A stretch of DNA of 64,000 nt, from positions 1-64,000 of the forward strand of contig NZ_VORY01000016.1 in NCBI RefSeq assembly GCF_007997295.1. The letters run 5' to 3'. The notes under the pieces are model-generated. The model was not told where the DNA came from, made no database searches, and worked only from the letters and a program-made list of their open reading frames with translations. Source of the stretch: Gillisia hiemivivida (lineage in GTDB: Bacteria; Bacteroidota; Bacteroidia; Flavobacteriales; Flavobacteriaceae). How positions within the stretch are numbered: position 1 is the first letter of the stretch; the number at the start of each line of letters is the position of its first letter. Shown one piece after another: positions 34,633 through 42,811 of this stretch. The position numbers were made by a program, and so were the translations under genes.

Positions 34633-35778
34633 TTATATAACCACACTACTAGGTATATTTACTATTCTATCAACCAAAAATTTGGCATTCACCTGCTCAT
34701 CTTTTAAACAGTTTTCATACATAGGTAATCTAAACATCAATTCCCAAATAGGTCGAGTCATTACCTTCGCCTCATTGGTTCCTTTTAAAAATTCATCTCT
34801 GGTATTTCTGTTATCCAGCTCAACACACATCAACCAGTAATTAGCTTTTGTTTCCGGCAAACCTGTCCTGAATTTAGCATTTGCTCCTTTGAAAAATTCT
34901 TCATATTTTTTTGCCAATTCCCTCTTTTTTTCAAGAAACCAGCTGAGCTTTTCAAGCTGTGCACAAGCCAGGGCTGCGTTAAGATTTGGCATTCTATAAT
35001 TATATCCCAGCTCATCGTGAACATATTCATAGGCATGAGGTTTTTTAGCGGTAGTGGTTAAATATTTCGCTTTAATTCCTAAAGCAGCATTATTTGTAAC
35101 AATTGCTCCTCCCCCTCCACTGGTTACTATTTTGTTTCCGTTAAAGGAGAAAACGCCTACTTCTCCAAAGCTTCCTGTTGGCTGCCCTTTAAATTCACTA
35201 CCCAAAGATTCAGCTGCATCTTCTACTACCGGGATTTTCCAAAAATTGCATATCCTAATTATTTCATCAATACGAACTGGGAAACCAAAAGTATGCATAG
35301 GTAAACACGCACTAATACGATTGCCAGTTTTCTTATTATAACATCCATCTTCTCGAATGTCACCATACTCTTCTAAGAAGTTTTGAATTGCACCCGGAGA
35401 TAGTCCCATTGTGTCCAGACCTACATCCAAAAAAACCGGTTTAGCCCCATTATAAGCAATTGCATTGGCTGTAGCTACAAAAGTAAGCGCCTGGGTTAAA
35501 ACTTCATCTCCAGTTTTGACTCCAACCAAACGCAGAGCAACCTGAATTCCGGAAGTTCCGTTAACAACCGCTATCGCTTTTTTGGTTTTAGTAATATCCT
35601 GCATCATATCCTCAAACTTATCAACATAAGCTCCTACTGAAGAGACAAAGGTAGAATCAATGGTATCCAGAAGATATTTTTTTTCGTTCCCCACAAATCG
35701 CGGTTCGTGCAATGGCATAAAATCCTGAGTCTGGTATATTTCCCGAATAAATGAGATGGTATTTTTAATTTCTGACAT
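34633..35778 (-). CDS. legC: Nucleotide-sugar aminotransferase (LegC-like)
   Basis: The 381-residue DegT/DnrJ/EryC1 enzyme begins with an N-terminal extension (FIREIYQTQDFMPLHEPRFV) typical of LegC. The PLP lysine is in VFSFNGNKIVTSGGGG and the cofactor Asp in IPVVEDAAESLGSEF. It also has LPMHTFGFPVRIDE. It should aminate C4 of the 4-keto sugar made by LegB. Its ATG overlaps the stop of legB by one base, a clear sign of translational coupling. A 74-bp gap separates it from legH. Confidence 0.9.
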   Translation of the reverse strand: MSEIKNTISFIREIYQTQDFMPLHEPRFVGNEKKYLLDTIDSTFVSSVGAYVDKFEDMMQDITKTKKAIAVVNGTSGIQVALRLVGVKTGDEVLTQALTFVATANAIAYNGAKPVFLDVGLDTMGLSPGAIQNFLEEYGDIREDGCYNKKTGNRISACLPMHTFGFPVRIDEIIRICNFWKIPVVEDAAESLGSEFKGQPTGSFGEVGVFSFNGNKIVTSGGGGAIVTNNAALGIKAKYLTTTAKKPHAYEYVHDELGYNYRMPNLNAALACAQLEKLSWFLEKKRELAKKYEEFFKGANAKFRTGLPETKANYWLMCVELDNRNTRDEFLKGTNEAKVMTRPIWELMFRLPMYENCLKDEQVNAKFLVDRIVNIPSSVVI

Positions 35779-36965
35779 TACATTTTTGAATCTAAATATT
35801 TACCGGTTTCCTTATGACCAAAATCAGGGATCATTTTATGAAACAACGATATGATATCATTTTTATCCCAACCTCTCGAATTTCTGAAATTAGCTATCTG
35901 CTCTTCAAAAAATTGAAGTTGTTCGTTTTCTAATTTCAATTCATTCTTAATAATTCCTAAATTTTGAAACCTATCCAAATCCAAAATTTCTTTATTTGTA
36001 AAGAACTCTTCAAAATCTTTTTCTCCGGTGGTATCACTGCCTGTAAATAAACAAGGCCACTTTTTTTGATCTGGCAAGGTTTTTACAAGTTCGCGGGCTT
36101 CCTCCTCATTTTCGCAAAGATAAGGTTCATATCCCAACTGCTCCAGATATTTAACAGCAATATCAGCAAATGAAATAAGATGTAATTTTTCGCTTAATTT
36201 CGGAAAAAAAACATCCCTGTTCTCCCCAAATATACAGGACATTAAACATAATTCCCCGCTTTCCTGCGGAGTTACGAAATAACGTTTCACATCATTAGGA
36301 GCTACTATAGGTTGTTTTTTCTGAATTCTTTGATTAAAACCGTGAAGTAATGAGCCATCGGAAAATGCAACATTGGCAAACCTCGCGGTAGAAATATTAA
36401 TTTCCTCACTTCTACGCATCAAAAACATTTCCATAATTCGTTTGGAAGCTCCCATCATGTTTACGGGATTTGCGGCTTTATCTGTAGAAACACAAAAATA
36501 TTTTTTGGTGCCATTTTCAATAGATTGAAGCAAGGTTTTATCTGTATTAAAAATATTTACATCAATCATTCTCATTAATGTAAAGGGATCCTTTTCACTT
36601 CTAACATGCTTCAACGCGGAAAGGTTAAGAACATAATCGTATTTTCCATCTGCTTTTATAAATGCTTCATATTCCAGAGATCCAATATCTAATGCAAAAG
36701 TTTGAAAATCTCCATTGATATAACCAAAGGAGCTACGTAAATCCCTAACCAGTTCTACCATGTTATTTTCGCTAATATCCACAACATGCATTTTTTTTGG
36801 TCTTCTTTTGAAAATTTCTTTGGTAACAGCCTGACCTATGGAACCAGCTCCTCCAAGAATCAAGAAGCTTGATTCCGAAACAATGGAGCTTAGCTCATCC
36901 TTCCATGCAGTAATATCCTGATTGAATAAGGGTTGTGATCTACCTATTAATTTTAAAATATCCAT
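35778..36965 (-). CDS. legB: Nucleotide-sugar 4,6-dehydratase (LegB-like)
   Basis: The 395-residue soluble SDR enzyme has no membrane helices, unlike the CapD-type protein at 4458. The NAD motif is SFLILGGAGSIGQAVTKEIF. The active-site region is VSTDKAANPVNMMGASKRIM, with Met replacing Tyr of YxxxK as in PglF/LegB-type dehydratases. The C-terminal 100 residues are specific to LegB-like proteins. With legC, legH, legG, legI, ptmE and legF it completes a GDP-sugar route to CMP-legionaminic acid. It is first of that block, 54 bp after wzx, with a TATTTTTG box in the gap. Confidence 0.9.
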   Translation of the reverse strand: MDILKLIGRSQPLFNQDITAWKDELSSIVSESSFLILGGAGSIGQAVTKEIFKRRPKKMHVVDISENNMVELVRDLRSSFGYINGDFQTFALDIGSLEYEAFIKADGKYDYVLNLSALKHVRSEKDPFTLMRMIDVNIFNTDKTLLQSIENGTKKYFCVSTDKAANPVNMMGASKRIMEMFLMRRSEEINISTARFANVAFSDGSLLHGFNQRIQKKQPIVAPNDVKRYFVTPQESGELCLMSCIFGENRDVFFPKLSEKLHLISFADIAVKYLEQLGYEPYLCENEEEARELVKTLPDQKKWPCLFTGSDTTGEKDFEEFFTNKEILDLDRFQNLGIIKNELKLENEQLQFFEEQIANFRNSRGWDKNDIISLFHKMIPDFGHKETGKYLDSKM

Positions 36966-36991
36966 TTAATAGTTTTATTTTGGTCGAAAGG

Positions 36992-36999
36992 CAAAAATA
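36992..36999 (-). promoter_or_regulatory. Candidate -7 box TATTTTTG upstream of legB
   Basis: It matches TAnnTTTG on the minus strand in the 54-bp gap between wzx and legB, about 27 bp from the legB ATG. It could let the leg genes be transcribed separately from wzx. No clear -33 box is present. Confidence 0.4.
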
Positions 37000-37019
37000 A
37001 CTTTTACAGATTTACTTGC

Positions 37020-38465
37020 CTATTGTTTAACTTTTTTTTTAGCAATTAATTTTTTAAAATGTTTATAACTATCCATCTTAAAAATTATACTTAAGCCTAT
37101 ATAACTTATAGCTCCAATACTACCACCAATCAACATCCTGACAATATCCAACTTAGAATAAATATAATAATCTACTAAATAAATCAAAGCTCCACATACG
37201 GTGGCCAAGGCAATAATTGGGATAAGCGTTTTGATTTGTTCCCAGGCAGAATAATCAATAAATTTATCTGTATAATGAGCATTCATAAAAAATGTTGTTG
37301 CACTTACGGCAACCTGTGCATAAAGAAGACCATATATTCCAAATTGCAGGCCTATAAGAATTCCAATAATAATCAATGCTTTCTCTATAACTGAAAGTCG
37401 TAAAAAAAGATCGCTTCTACCTTTAACTTTCAGAACATTTAAATTATAGGAATGTATTGGCTTTAATATCCCTGTAATGCATAAGATTTGGAAATAAGGA
37501 ACAGCAGGCAGCCACTTTTCGGTAAAAAGAAACCTAAACGTAGGCTCAGCTAAAACAGCTAAAAAAATTAAGACTGGAGAAATTAAATACACCACCATTT
37601 GCATAATTTGACGATATGCCCTTTTTAATCTTTTATTATCACCTTGTATTGAAGCAAACAGAGGAAATGTAACTTTTTTTAACGCGTTACTAATATTATT
37701 TACTGGCAACTGATTCATAGTTTCAGCTCTTGTGTAAAATCCAACTTGCTGAGGTGGAAAGAACTTTCCTATTATAATAAGGTAAGAATTTTTAAATAGA
37801 ACATCAATTATTCCTGATAATGCCAATTTATATCCATAATTAAAATGATCTTTAAATTTAGTATAATTAAACTGCCAACTTGGCTTCCATTTTGAATAAA
37901 ACCACACTTGAATCGTACTAATAATAGATATTACAATTTGACTCCAAACCAAACTATAAACCCCGTAGCCTGCATACGCCATATAAATACCAGTAATGCC
38001 ACCCACTATATTTGAGGGTAGAGTGATCATTGTTTGTAGTTTAAAATTCAACTGTTTAGTTAACCTGGTCATTTGCACGCTCTTAAAAGCAGAAAAGACG
38101 AATGTTAAACAATATAACCTTATAATTGTAGTTAGGATAGGTTGACTATAGAAATCAGAAACTAATGGCGCAATAAAATATATTAATATGTAAACTAATA
38201 TACTGGCCACAAGATTGAAATAGAAAACTGTAGAATAATCCTCCTGATCACTATTTTTATCTCTAATTAAGCTCTGTGTAAGGCCTGAATCAACAAGAAC
38301 CCTTCCCAAACCTACCAAAATTGCTATCATCCCAATTAAACCAAATTCTGCCGGGAGCAGTACTCTCGCTAGTATTAAGGATACTACAAACCCAATCAGC
38401 TGATTTCCAAACTGTTCAGCAAAGGTCCAGACAAGACCTGAGGTCGCTTGCTTTCTTAAAGACAT
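37020..38465 (-). CDS. wzx: Wzx-type lipid-linked oligosaccharide flippase (MOP superfamily)
   Basis: The 481-residue protein has about 12-14 membrane helices. It begins SLRKQATSGLVWTFAEQFGN and continues SLILARVLLPAEFGLIGMIA and LVDSGLTQSLIRDKN, the standard start of WzxC/AmsL-like flippases. It has YTRAETMNQLPVNNISNALK and VTFPLFASIQGDNKRLKRAY in the middle. It would flip the undecaprenyl-linked repeat unit to the periplasm. It leads the leg gene block on the same strand. A second exporter (ABC type, 42812) and a decayed ABC gene (38507) lie close by. It starts at an ATG. Confidence 0.92.
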   Translation of the reverse strand: MSLRKQATSGLVWTFAEQFGNQLIGFVVSLILARVLLPAEFGLIGMIAILVGLGRVLVDSGLTQSLIRDKNSDQEDYSTVFYFNLVASILVYILIYFIAPLVSDFYSQPILTTIIRLYCLTFVFSAFKSVQMTRLTKQLNFKLQTMITLPSNIVGGITGIYMAYAGYGVYSLVWSQIVISIISTIQVWFYSKWKPSWQFNYTKFKDHFNYGYKLALSGIIDVLFKNSYLIIIGKFFPPQQVGFYTRAETMNQLPVNNISNALKKVTFPLFASIQGDNKRLKRAYRQIMQMVVYLISPVLIFLAVLAEPTFRFLFTEKWLPAVPYFQILCITGILKPIHSYNLNVLKVKGRSDLFLRLSVIEKALIIIGILIGLQFGIYGLLYAQVAVSATTFFMNAHYTDKFIDYSAWEQIKTLIPIIALATVCGALIYLVDYYIYSKLDIVRMLIGGSIGAISYIGLSIIFKMDSYKHFKKLIAKKKVKQ

Positions 38466-38506
38466 TCTTTGGGTTTTTTATAGTTGGAAATTTTAATAAT
38501 CATAGT

Positions 38507-38745
38507 TTATAGTTCTTGAAGTTGCACTAATTTTCTAAAATACTTGGATTGGTCTAATAACTCATGAAAACTCCCAATATTATATACTTTTTCATTTTTC
38601 ATTACCACTATTTTATCTAATTTTTAATCGTAACCATCCTGTGTGCCATTATTATAATCGTTTTTTCTCCTTTAATGCCATCAATGCTTTTTTGAATTGC
38701 ACTTTTGTAAGCTTTAGAAAAATTCTCGAATGGCAGTATTAAAAG
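38507..38745 (-). pseudogene. Decayed ABC-transporter C-terminal remnant
   Basis: Minus-strand translation gives AIQKSIDGIKGEKTIIIMAH, with the H-loop His of an ABC ATPase, then RMVTIKN and an in-frame stop. After a frameshift it reads DKIVVMKNEKV, then HELLDQSKYFRKLVQLQEL and a stop. This aligns with the end of the intact ABC protein at 42812-44608 (IIIIIAHRIATIKNADKIVI ... SPYFKKMVQLQEI). Upstream, LIL remains from the Walker B strand but the D-E-A-T-S region is scrambled and the rest of the gene is missing. It is too damaged to be functional. Confidence 0.85.
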
Positions 38746-38773
38746 GTTTCGAATTTTAATTGAGGAATACCCT

Positions 38774-39529
38774 CTATTGCAGTTTTTTGAGCAAAATGAT
38801 TAACTCTTCTCCGTGCTTGGCATTGGTAATACAAAGATTTTTCTGAGTAAATTTCCATATAAGATCATTAAAAAACTTAATCTGAAGTGTACCGAATTTG
38901 TTATTGGTCATTTTTGAATAAAGCTTTAACCATTTAGGTTCTTTATACACATAATCTACTTTTTCAATTTCAAAGGGAATATTTGCTGCCTGAAGCTGAT
39001 TTTGAAACAACTCCAAATCATAATGTCTATAGTGCTTGGCAGATACCGGTTTTACCTTTGTTGGAACACTTATTAAAATTCTACCGCCATCGTTTGTTTT
39101 TGCAGCAAGTTTATTGAAAAAACCGTTGACTTCTTCATCCGGGATATGTTCTAAAACTTCGATTGCAGTTACCATATCAAATTTCTCTTCAATTTCTGAA
39201 GCATCTTTAGTTAGGAATTCAACCCCAGGATGAAAAGCTCTTGCAAAGCCTATAGCTCTCTTAGAAAGATCTACACCCACTTTTCTAATAATTCCATCAT
39301 CCAGTAAGCCTAAAAATCGACCTTCTCCGCAGCCCACATCTAAAACAGAATTTAAATCTAAGGATTCTATAATTTTTTTACAATGTAATAGATAGCAAAA
39401 ATATTTAAATCCCCAGGTCAAAGTGCGATAATTCACTGCATTATTCTGTTTATCCAAATAAGCAATGTGATGGTATGGAAACACATACTGATTCTCCTGA
39501 TATTCAAATTTTGGTTTTATGTTATTCAT
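38774..39529 (-). CDS. Class I SAM-dependent methyltransferase
   Basis: The 251-residue protein has motif I SVLDVGCGEGRFLGLLDDG near residue 62, motif II-like KVGVDLSKRAIGFARAF, and FDMVTAIEVLEHIPDEEVN. This is the UbiE/Methyltransf_11-25 pattern. No signal or membrane helix is visible. In a glycan locus it may O-methylate a sugar or act on a small precursor; the substrate cannot be assigned. It lies directly after the decayed ABC remnant and is read in the same direction as its neighbours. It starts at an ATG. Confidence 0.85.
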   Translation of the reverse strand: MNNIKPKFEYQENQYVFPYHHIAYLDKQNNAVNYRTLTWGFKYFCYLLHCKKIIESLDLNSVLDVGCGEGRFLGLLDDGIIRKVGVDLSKRAIGFARAFHPGVEFLTKDASEIEEKFDMVTAIEVLEHIPDEEVNGFFNKLAAKTNDGGRILISVPTKVKPVSAKHYRHYDLELFQNQLQAANIPFEIEKVDYVYKEPKWLKLYSKMTNNKFGTLQIKFFNDLIWKFTQKNLCITNAKHGEELIILLKKLQ

Positions 39530-39565
39530 TTAAAACAATTTAAATAATTTAAAAGTTTTATGAAA

Positions 39566-40447
39566 CTAAATAGTTCCCTCTAAATCACCTAAAGAAAATC
39601 CTATGTTATGTATAATTTCTGGTTCCTCTTCTAAATAGGTAATCACTGCTTGCTTATGGCGCTTTGAAAGCAACAGATTTATTTTAGCAGTAATTTCATT
39701 CTTTAAAAAATAAATAAAACAAGTTCTTTCTATCCTACAAACTTCTTTTATAGCTGCATTAATATAATTTTCATCGCCAATATAATCGCATAGTATTATC
39801 AGCTTTAAGCTGGCTTTTTTATGAAGGCGAAATACTATATAATTTTCCCCATCTGTAGTTTGAATTTTTTTAATCTTATATCTTTTATCTGAATATCTCC
39901 ATTTTAGCATATCTGTTGTGCCTCCAGAAAGATAATATTCATGACTGATTTTTATTTCTTTAGAAATACTAGGTAAAGAATGGGAGGTCAAATTTAAATT
40001 ATTTTGAGTGTCCCAAGGAAAAATGATTCCGACTCGATACTCATAGCTGGTTTTTTCTTTCCATCCCATTTTCATAAATTCTGGATGGCTAAATCTATTC
40101 GGATTTGCAAAAAGAAATTTATAATCTTTTTTATAAGATTCCAGACAGAATTTCATTATATTTTTAAAAATACCCCTTCCCCGATAATCCTGAGCAGTAC
40201 ACCCAGATATAGGGCGTGCAGCATTTATAATTTTCCCATTCCTATAAAAATTAAAAGGTAAGTAGAAAACAACCGCTACTATTTTATTGTCTACTTCTGC
40301 AACTGCACCCGTGGATTTACCTCCAGGATAATTAATATATTTCCATTGAAAGAATTCTTTATTATTTCTAGGGGTTAAATTTTGATTCAATAATCTTATT
40401 ACCTCACTCTCATCTTTATCGAAATCAATCAGCCGGTATTTTACCAT
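39566..40447 (-). CDS. GNAT-family N-acetyltransferase
   Basis: The 293-residue protein has a GNAT domain in the first half (TAQDYRGRGIFKNIMKFCLE as acetyl-CoA motif A) and an uncharacterised second half. It matches the two-part layout of the protein at 14242-15183, including FANPNRFSHPEFMKMGWKEK against FNTPNTQSLPGYLKMGWEEV. Its ATG overlaps the stop of the polysaccharide deacetylase gene by one base, so the two are translated together. A pair that removes one acyl group and adds another is an attractive but unproven reading. Confidence 0.82.
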   Translation of the reverse strand: MVKYRLIDFDKDESEVIRLLNQNLTPRNNKEFFQWKYINYPGGKSTGAVAEVDNKIVAVVFYLPFNFYRNGKIINAARPISGCTAQDYRGRGIFKNIMKFCLESYKKDYKFLFANPNRFSHPEFMKMGWKEKTSYEYRVGIIFPWDTQNNLNLTSHSLPSISKEIKISHEYYLSGGTTDMLKWRYSDKRYKIKKIQTTDGENYIVFRLHKKASLKLIILCDYIGDENYINAAIKEVCRIERTCFIYFLKNEITAKINLLLSKRHKQAVITYLEEEPEIIHNIGFSLGDLEGTI

Positions 40448-41319
40448 TAAAATACTTGTTTTAGATTCAAAATTAGTGTGTGTATACCAGAAACTTTAAC
40501 TTTTAATTCAGGAATGGGCATGTCTGCATTTACTTTAATACGAGAAATTCGAAGGGGTGAGATTACCAAGGGATTTATTTTATGATCGAATAAAAAAGCT
40601 AGATGAATATTGTTTTTTCTTAACAGGTTTTCCGAAATCTCATTCCAATTTCCATTTGGGTAAGCAAAGATATCAAAGCCCTTCATATTCCATTTATTAA
40701 ATAATAATCTCGAACAATCCATTTCATTTTGAATTTCTGTTTCGGTACATTTATCCAGCATAGGATGACTGTGGGTATGATTGCCTACAAACATATTATT
40801 TTCCTGCATATAAATGAGATCTTCTGAGCTTAATTGCTCTAACTTTATTGGAGCATACTTTTCTAACAACTTTAACCTATCAAAATTGCTTACTTCCTTC
40901 AAATGATTAATTTGTTTTCGAGTTATGGATGGGGGTTGATGATTTTTCCTTCCATTCTCTATTATTCTTTCCCACCAGAAACTATTGTTGGTATTTATAT
41001 GTTCTGTTATTATAAATACAAAACTACTAATTTCCTGCTCGATCAAAATCGGCAAGCCATTTTTCAGGGTCGTTTTATCTCCATCGTCAATAGTTATTAA
41101 TAATGGATATTTGGGGAGCTTTCTATCTTTATTTTCTATTGATTCTTTTAAAGTGGCAATATCAATTATATTATAATTGGATTTCAAATATTTAATTTGT
41201 TGTGAAAAAATTTCTTGGTCATGAATTTTGTGAAAAACAAGAACCCGCAGGTTCTTTTTATATAAAGCTCTAACAACATCACTAAATATACTAAGAAAAT
41301 AATAATAGAAATTTCTCAT
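40447..41319 (-). CDS. Polysaccharide deacetylase (NodB domain)
   Basis: This 290-residue CE4-type enzyme has motif 1 YPLLITIDDGDKTTLKNGL (Asp-Asp as base and ligand), motif 2 VGNHTHSHPMLDKCTE (two His ligands), and IFAYPNGNWNEIS matching motif 3. No signal peptide is seen; the N-terminal hydrophobic stretch is weak. It would remove N- or O-acetyl groups from a sugar in the glycan pathway. It is directly coupled to the GNAT gene that follows (1-bp overlap). It starts at an ATG. Confidence 0.87.
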   Translation of the reverse strand: MRNFYYYFLSIFSDVVRALYKKNLRVLVFHKIHDQEIFSQQIKYLKSNYNIIDIATLKESIENKDRKLPKYPLLITIDDGDKTTLKNGLPILIEQEISSFVFIITEHINTNNSFWWERIIENGRKNHQPPSITRKQINHLKEVSNFDRLKLLEKYAPIKLEQLSSEDLIYMQENNMFVGNHTHSHPMLDKCTETEIQNEMDCSRLLFNKWNMKGFDIFAYPNGNWNEISENLLRKNNIHLAFLFDHKINPLVISPLRISRIKVNADMPIPELKVKVSGIHTLILNLKQVF

Positions 41320-41710
41320 TTAATTTATCTTTTTGAACCAGCATTAGTAAGGATAAAAAATCTAGTCTTACCAGGAACTCCATTCCTTCTAATCTAGAAT
41401 AAAAGAATGCTATTATTTTAATATGATATATAATATTGAAATGCTGTATTGAATATCCGTTTAGAGTCCAGTGACCAAATTATCCTATCTGAAATATTCG
41501 CGGTTCCCAGTCCCGAACCATCGGGAGTTTCAGGGTCTTATATTACATATTTGAAATGCTGAAACTCCCGCCTATTCGGGACAGTATGACGGTAACAACC
41601 TGTAATCAATTAATAAAAACTATTTACTGGAACAAAAGCGGACATACAGAATGCTGTTTACATATATAATTCCAATTTGTGATTTGGTAGGTTTTCATCC
41701 TCAACCGTTT
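41320..41710. other. Intergenic gap with long imperfect inverted repeat
   Basis: This is 391 bp between the deacetylase gene and the FkbM gene, with no gene seen. It holds the inverted repeat at 41512-41582 described separately. The remainder is AT-rich. Confidence 0.6.
41512..41582. repeat. Imperfect inverted repeat (23-bp arms)
   Basis: The left arm (41512-41534) ends in cgggagtttcag. The right arm (41560-41582) starts ctgaaactcccg. The arms match at about 19 of 23 positions around a 25-bp loop. TCCCGA/TCGGGA words of the same kind appear at 530-545, so this is probably a dispersed flavobacterial repeat. A terminator role is possible, but there is no T-run. Confidence 0.75.
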
Positions 41711-42457
41711 TTATTCTGGCTCTATTAGATACTCACGTGCCTTTATCATACTTTTATCATCTAAAGGGGTTATATTATAATTTAAACTTTTCATAAGTTT
41801 TAAACAGGACTCTCGAATTTCATCACCGTGTGTGGAAAGAAAAATTATAGGTTTTTGAACCCTTAAATAAGGCTCCAGATCTTTGAGCACCTGGTATTCC
41901 GCTCCTTCGATATCCATTTTTATTAAATCTGGAAACTGAATTATATTTTCATCAACTAATCTGCTAAGTTTTATAGCAGATACATCCATATCTCCTGTCA
42001 AACTCAGTTTACCCCCTACAGAATTCCCTCGCGCAAATCTTAAAACGCCTTCTTTATCTGCTACAGCTTTGTTAAAATGAATAATATTTTCAAGATTATT
42101 CATTTTAATATGTTTCAGCAAAAAATCATAATTACTTTCAACGGGTTCAAAGCTATAAACATTGGATTCTTTATTTACAGATTTATATAAAAGCGTATAA
42201 TATCCTGCGTGGGCACCTAAATCCAAAAATATTTTAGATCCTTTAGATTTTTGAACAAATGTTAAGCTCTGGTTACGCTCGTAAGTTCCCAACCAAACAC
42301 TATTGTTATGTGAACCTGCAATCCATTTTTTTCCTCTTAGTGGCCCAGTAAGAATCGGAATTACCATACTATCGGGAATTATCAAAAAAGGCAATCTTAA
42401 TAACCTTCCTAAAAGATTACTCCTTCTCAATAAATTGTGTTTCCTTAGGTTCAGCAT
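41711..42457 (-). CDS. FkbM-family methyltransferase
   Basis: The 248-residue SAM-dependent enzyme has motif I IFLDLGAHAGYYTLLY and the FkbM signature YSFEPVESNYDFLLKHI. It also has FNKAVADKEGVLRF and DLIKMDIEGAEYQVLKDL. FkbM-type enzymes O-methylate sugars and other small molecules in many glycan clusters. It is probably a decorating enzyme of the repeat unit. The N-terminal 45 residues are basic and hydrophobic and may bind the membrane. It starts at an ATG; a TAATTTTG box lies at 42515-42522. Confidence 0.88.
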   Translation of the reverse strand: MLNLRKHNLLRRSNLLGRLLRLPFLIIPDSMVIPILTGPLRGKKWIAGSHNNSVWLGTYERNQSLTFVQKSKGSKIFLDLGAHAGYYTLLYKSVNKESNVYSFEPVESNYDFLLKHIKMNNLENIIHFNKAVADKEGVLRFARGNSVGGKLSLTGDMDVSAIKLSRLVDENIIQFPDLIKMDIEGAEYQVLKDLEPYLRVQKPIIFLSTHGDEIRESCLKLMKSLNYNITPLDDKSMIKAREYLIEPE

Positions 42458-42811
42458 AGTGATTTAATGGGGAATTTATTATTTCTTTTGGAACTATAAA
42501 TGTTCTGCCTAGTTCAAAATTAATCTTGAGTAACACAGTTTGAAAGATCAAAATTACAACTAAAATCTTTTCTCTCCATTTTTAAAAAGTATTTGTTACC
42601 AAGGCTCTAGTTTAATTTGGCGTTGATATTTTAAAATGAAATGAAAAATCCGAAGGTTTCAAGTAGGTCTGAAAATAGAAAATTCAATTATTCCCTTTAG
42701 GGCCAGGGTAAAAATAATTGAATTTTCGCCTATAATACCTATTTTAAACTAAAGCCGTTTCCAATAATCACTGTATTAAAAAAAAGTATTCTTTTCAGAT
42801 ATGAATAGGTT
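42458..42811. other. Intergenic gap with 15-bp perfect inverted repeat
   Basis: This is 354 bp between the FkbM gene and the ABC exporter gene. No gene is seen. A perfect hairpin lies at 42678-42727. A TAATTTTG promoter-like box (minus strand) lies at 42515-42522, near the FkbM start. Confidence 0.6.
42678..42727. repeat. Perfect 15-bp inverted repeat (hairpin)
   Basis: The arms gaaaattcaattatt (42678-42692) and aataattgaattttc (42713-42727) are perfectly complementary around a 20-bp loop that contains ccctttaggg. The position downstream of the ABC gene fits a transcript end or processing hairpin, but the stem is AT-rich and lacks a T-tail. Confidence 0.85.

Noticed and set aside
28780-36965. 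Sialic (neuraminic) or pseudaminic acid pathway
   Set aside because: The 4,6-dehydratase, 4-aminotransferase and PtmE-like enzyme are not needed for sialic acid. The hydrolysing NeuC/LegG-type 2-epimerase is found in place of a PseG-type hydrolase, so legionaminic type is preferred.
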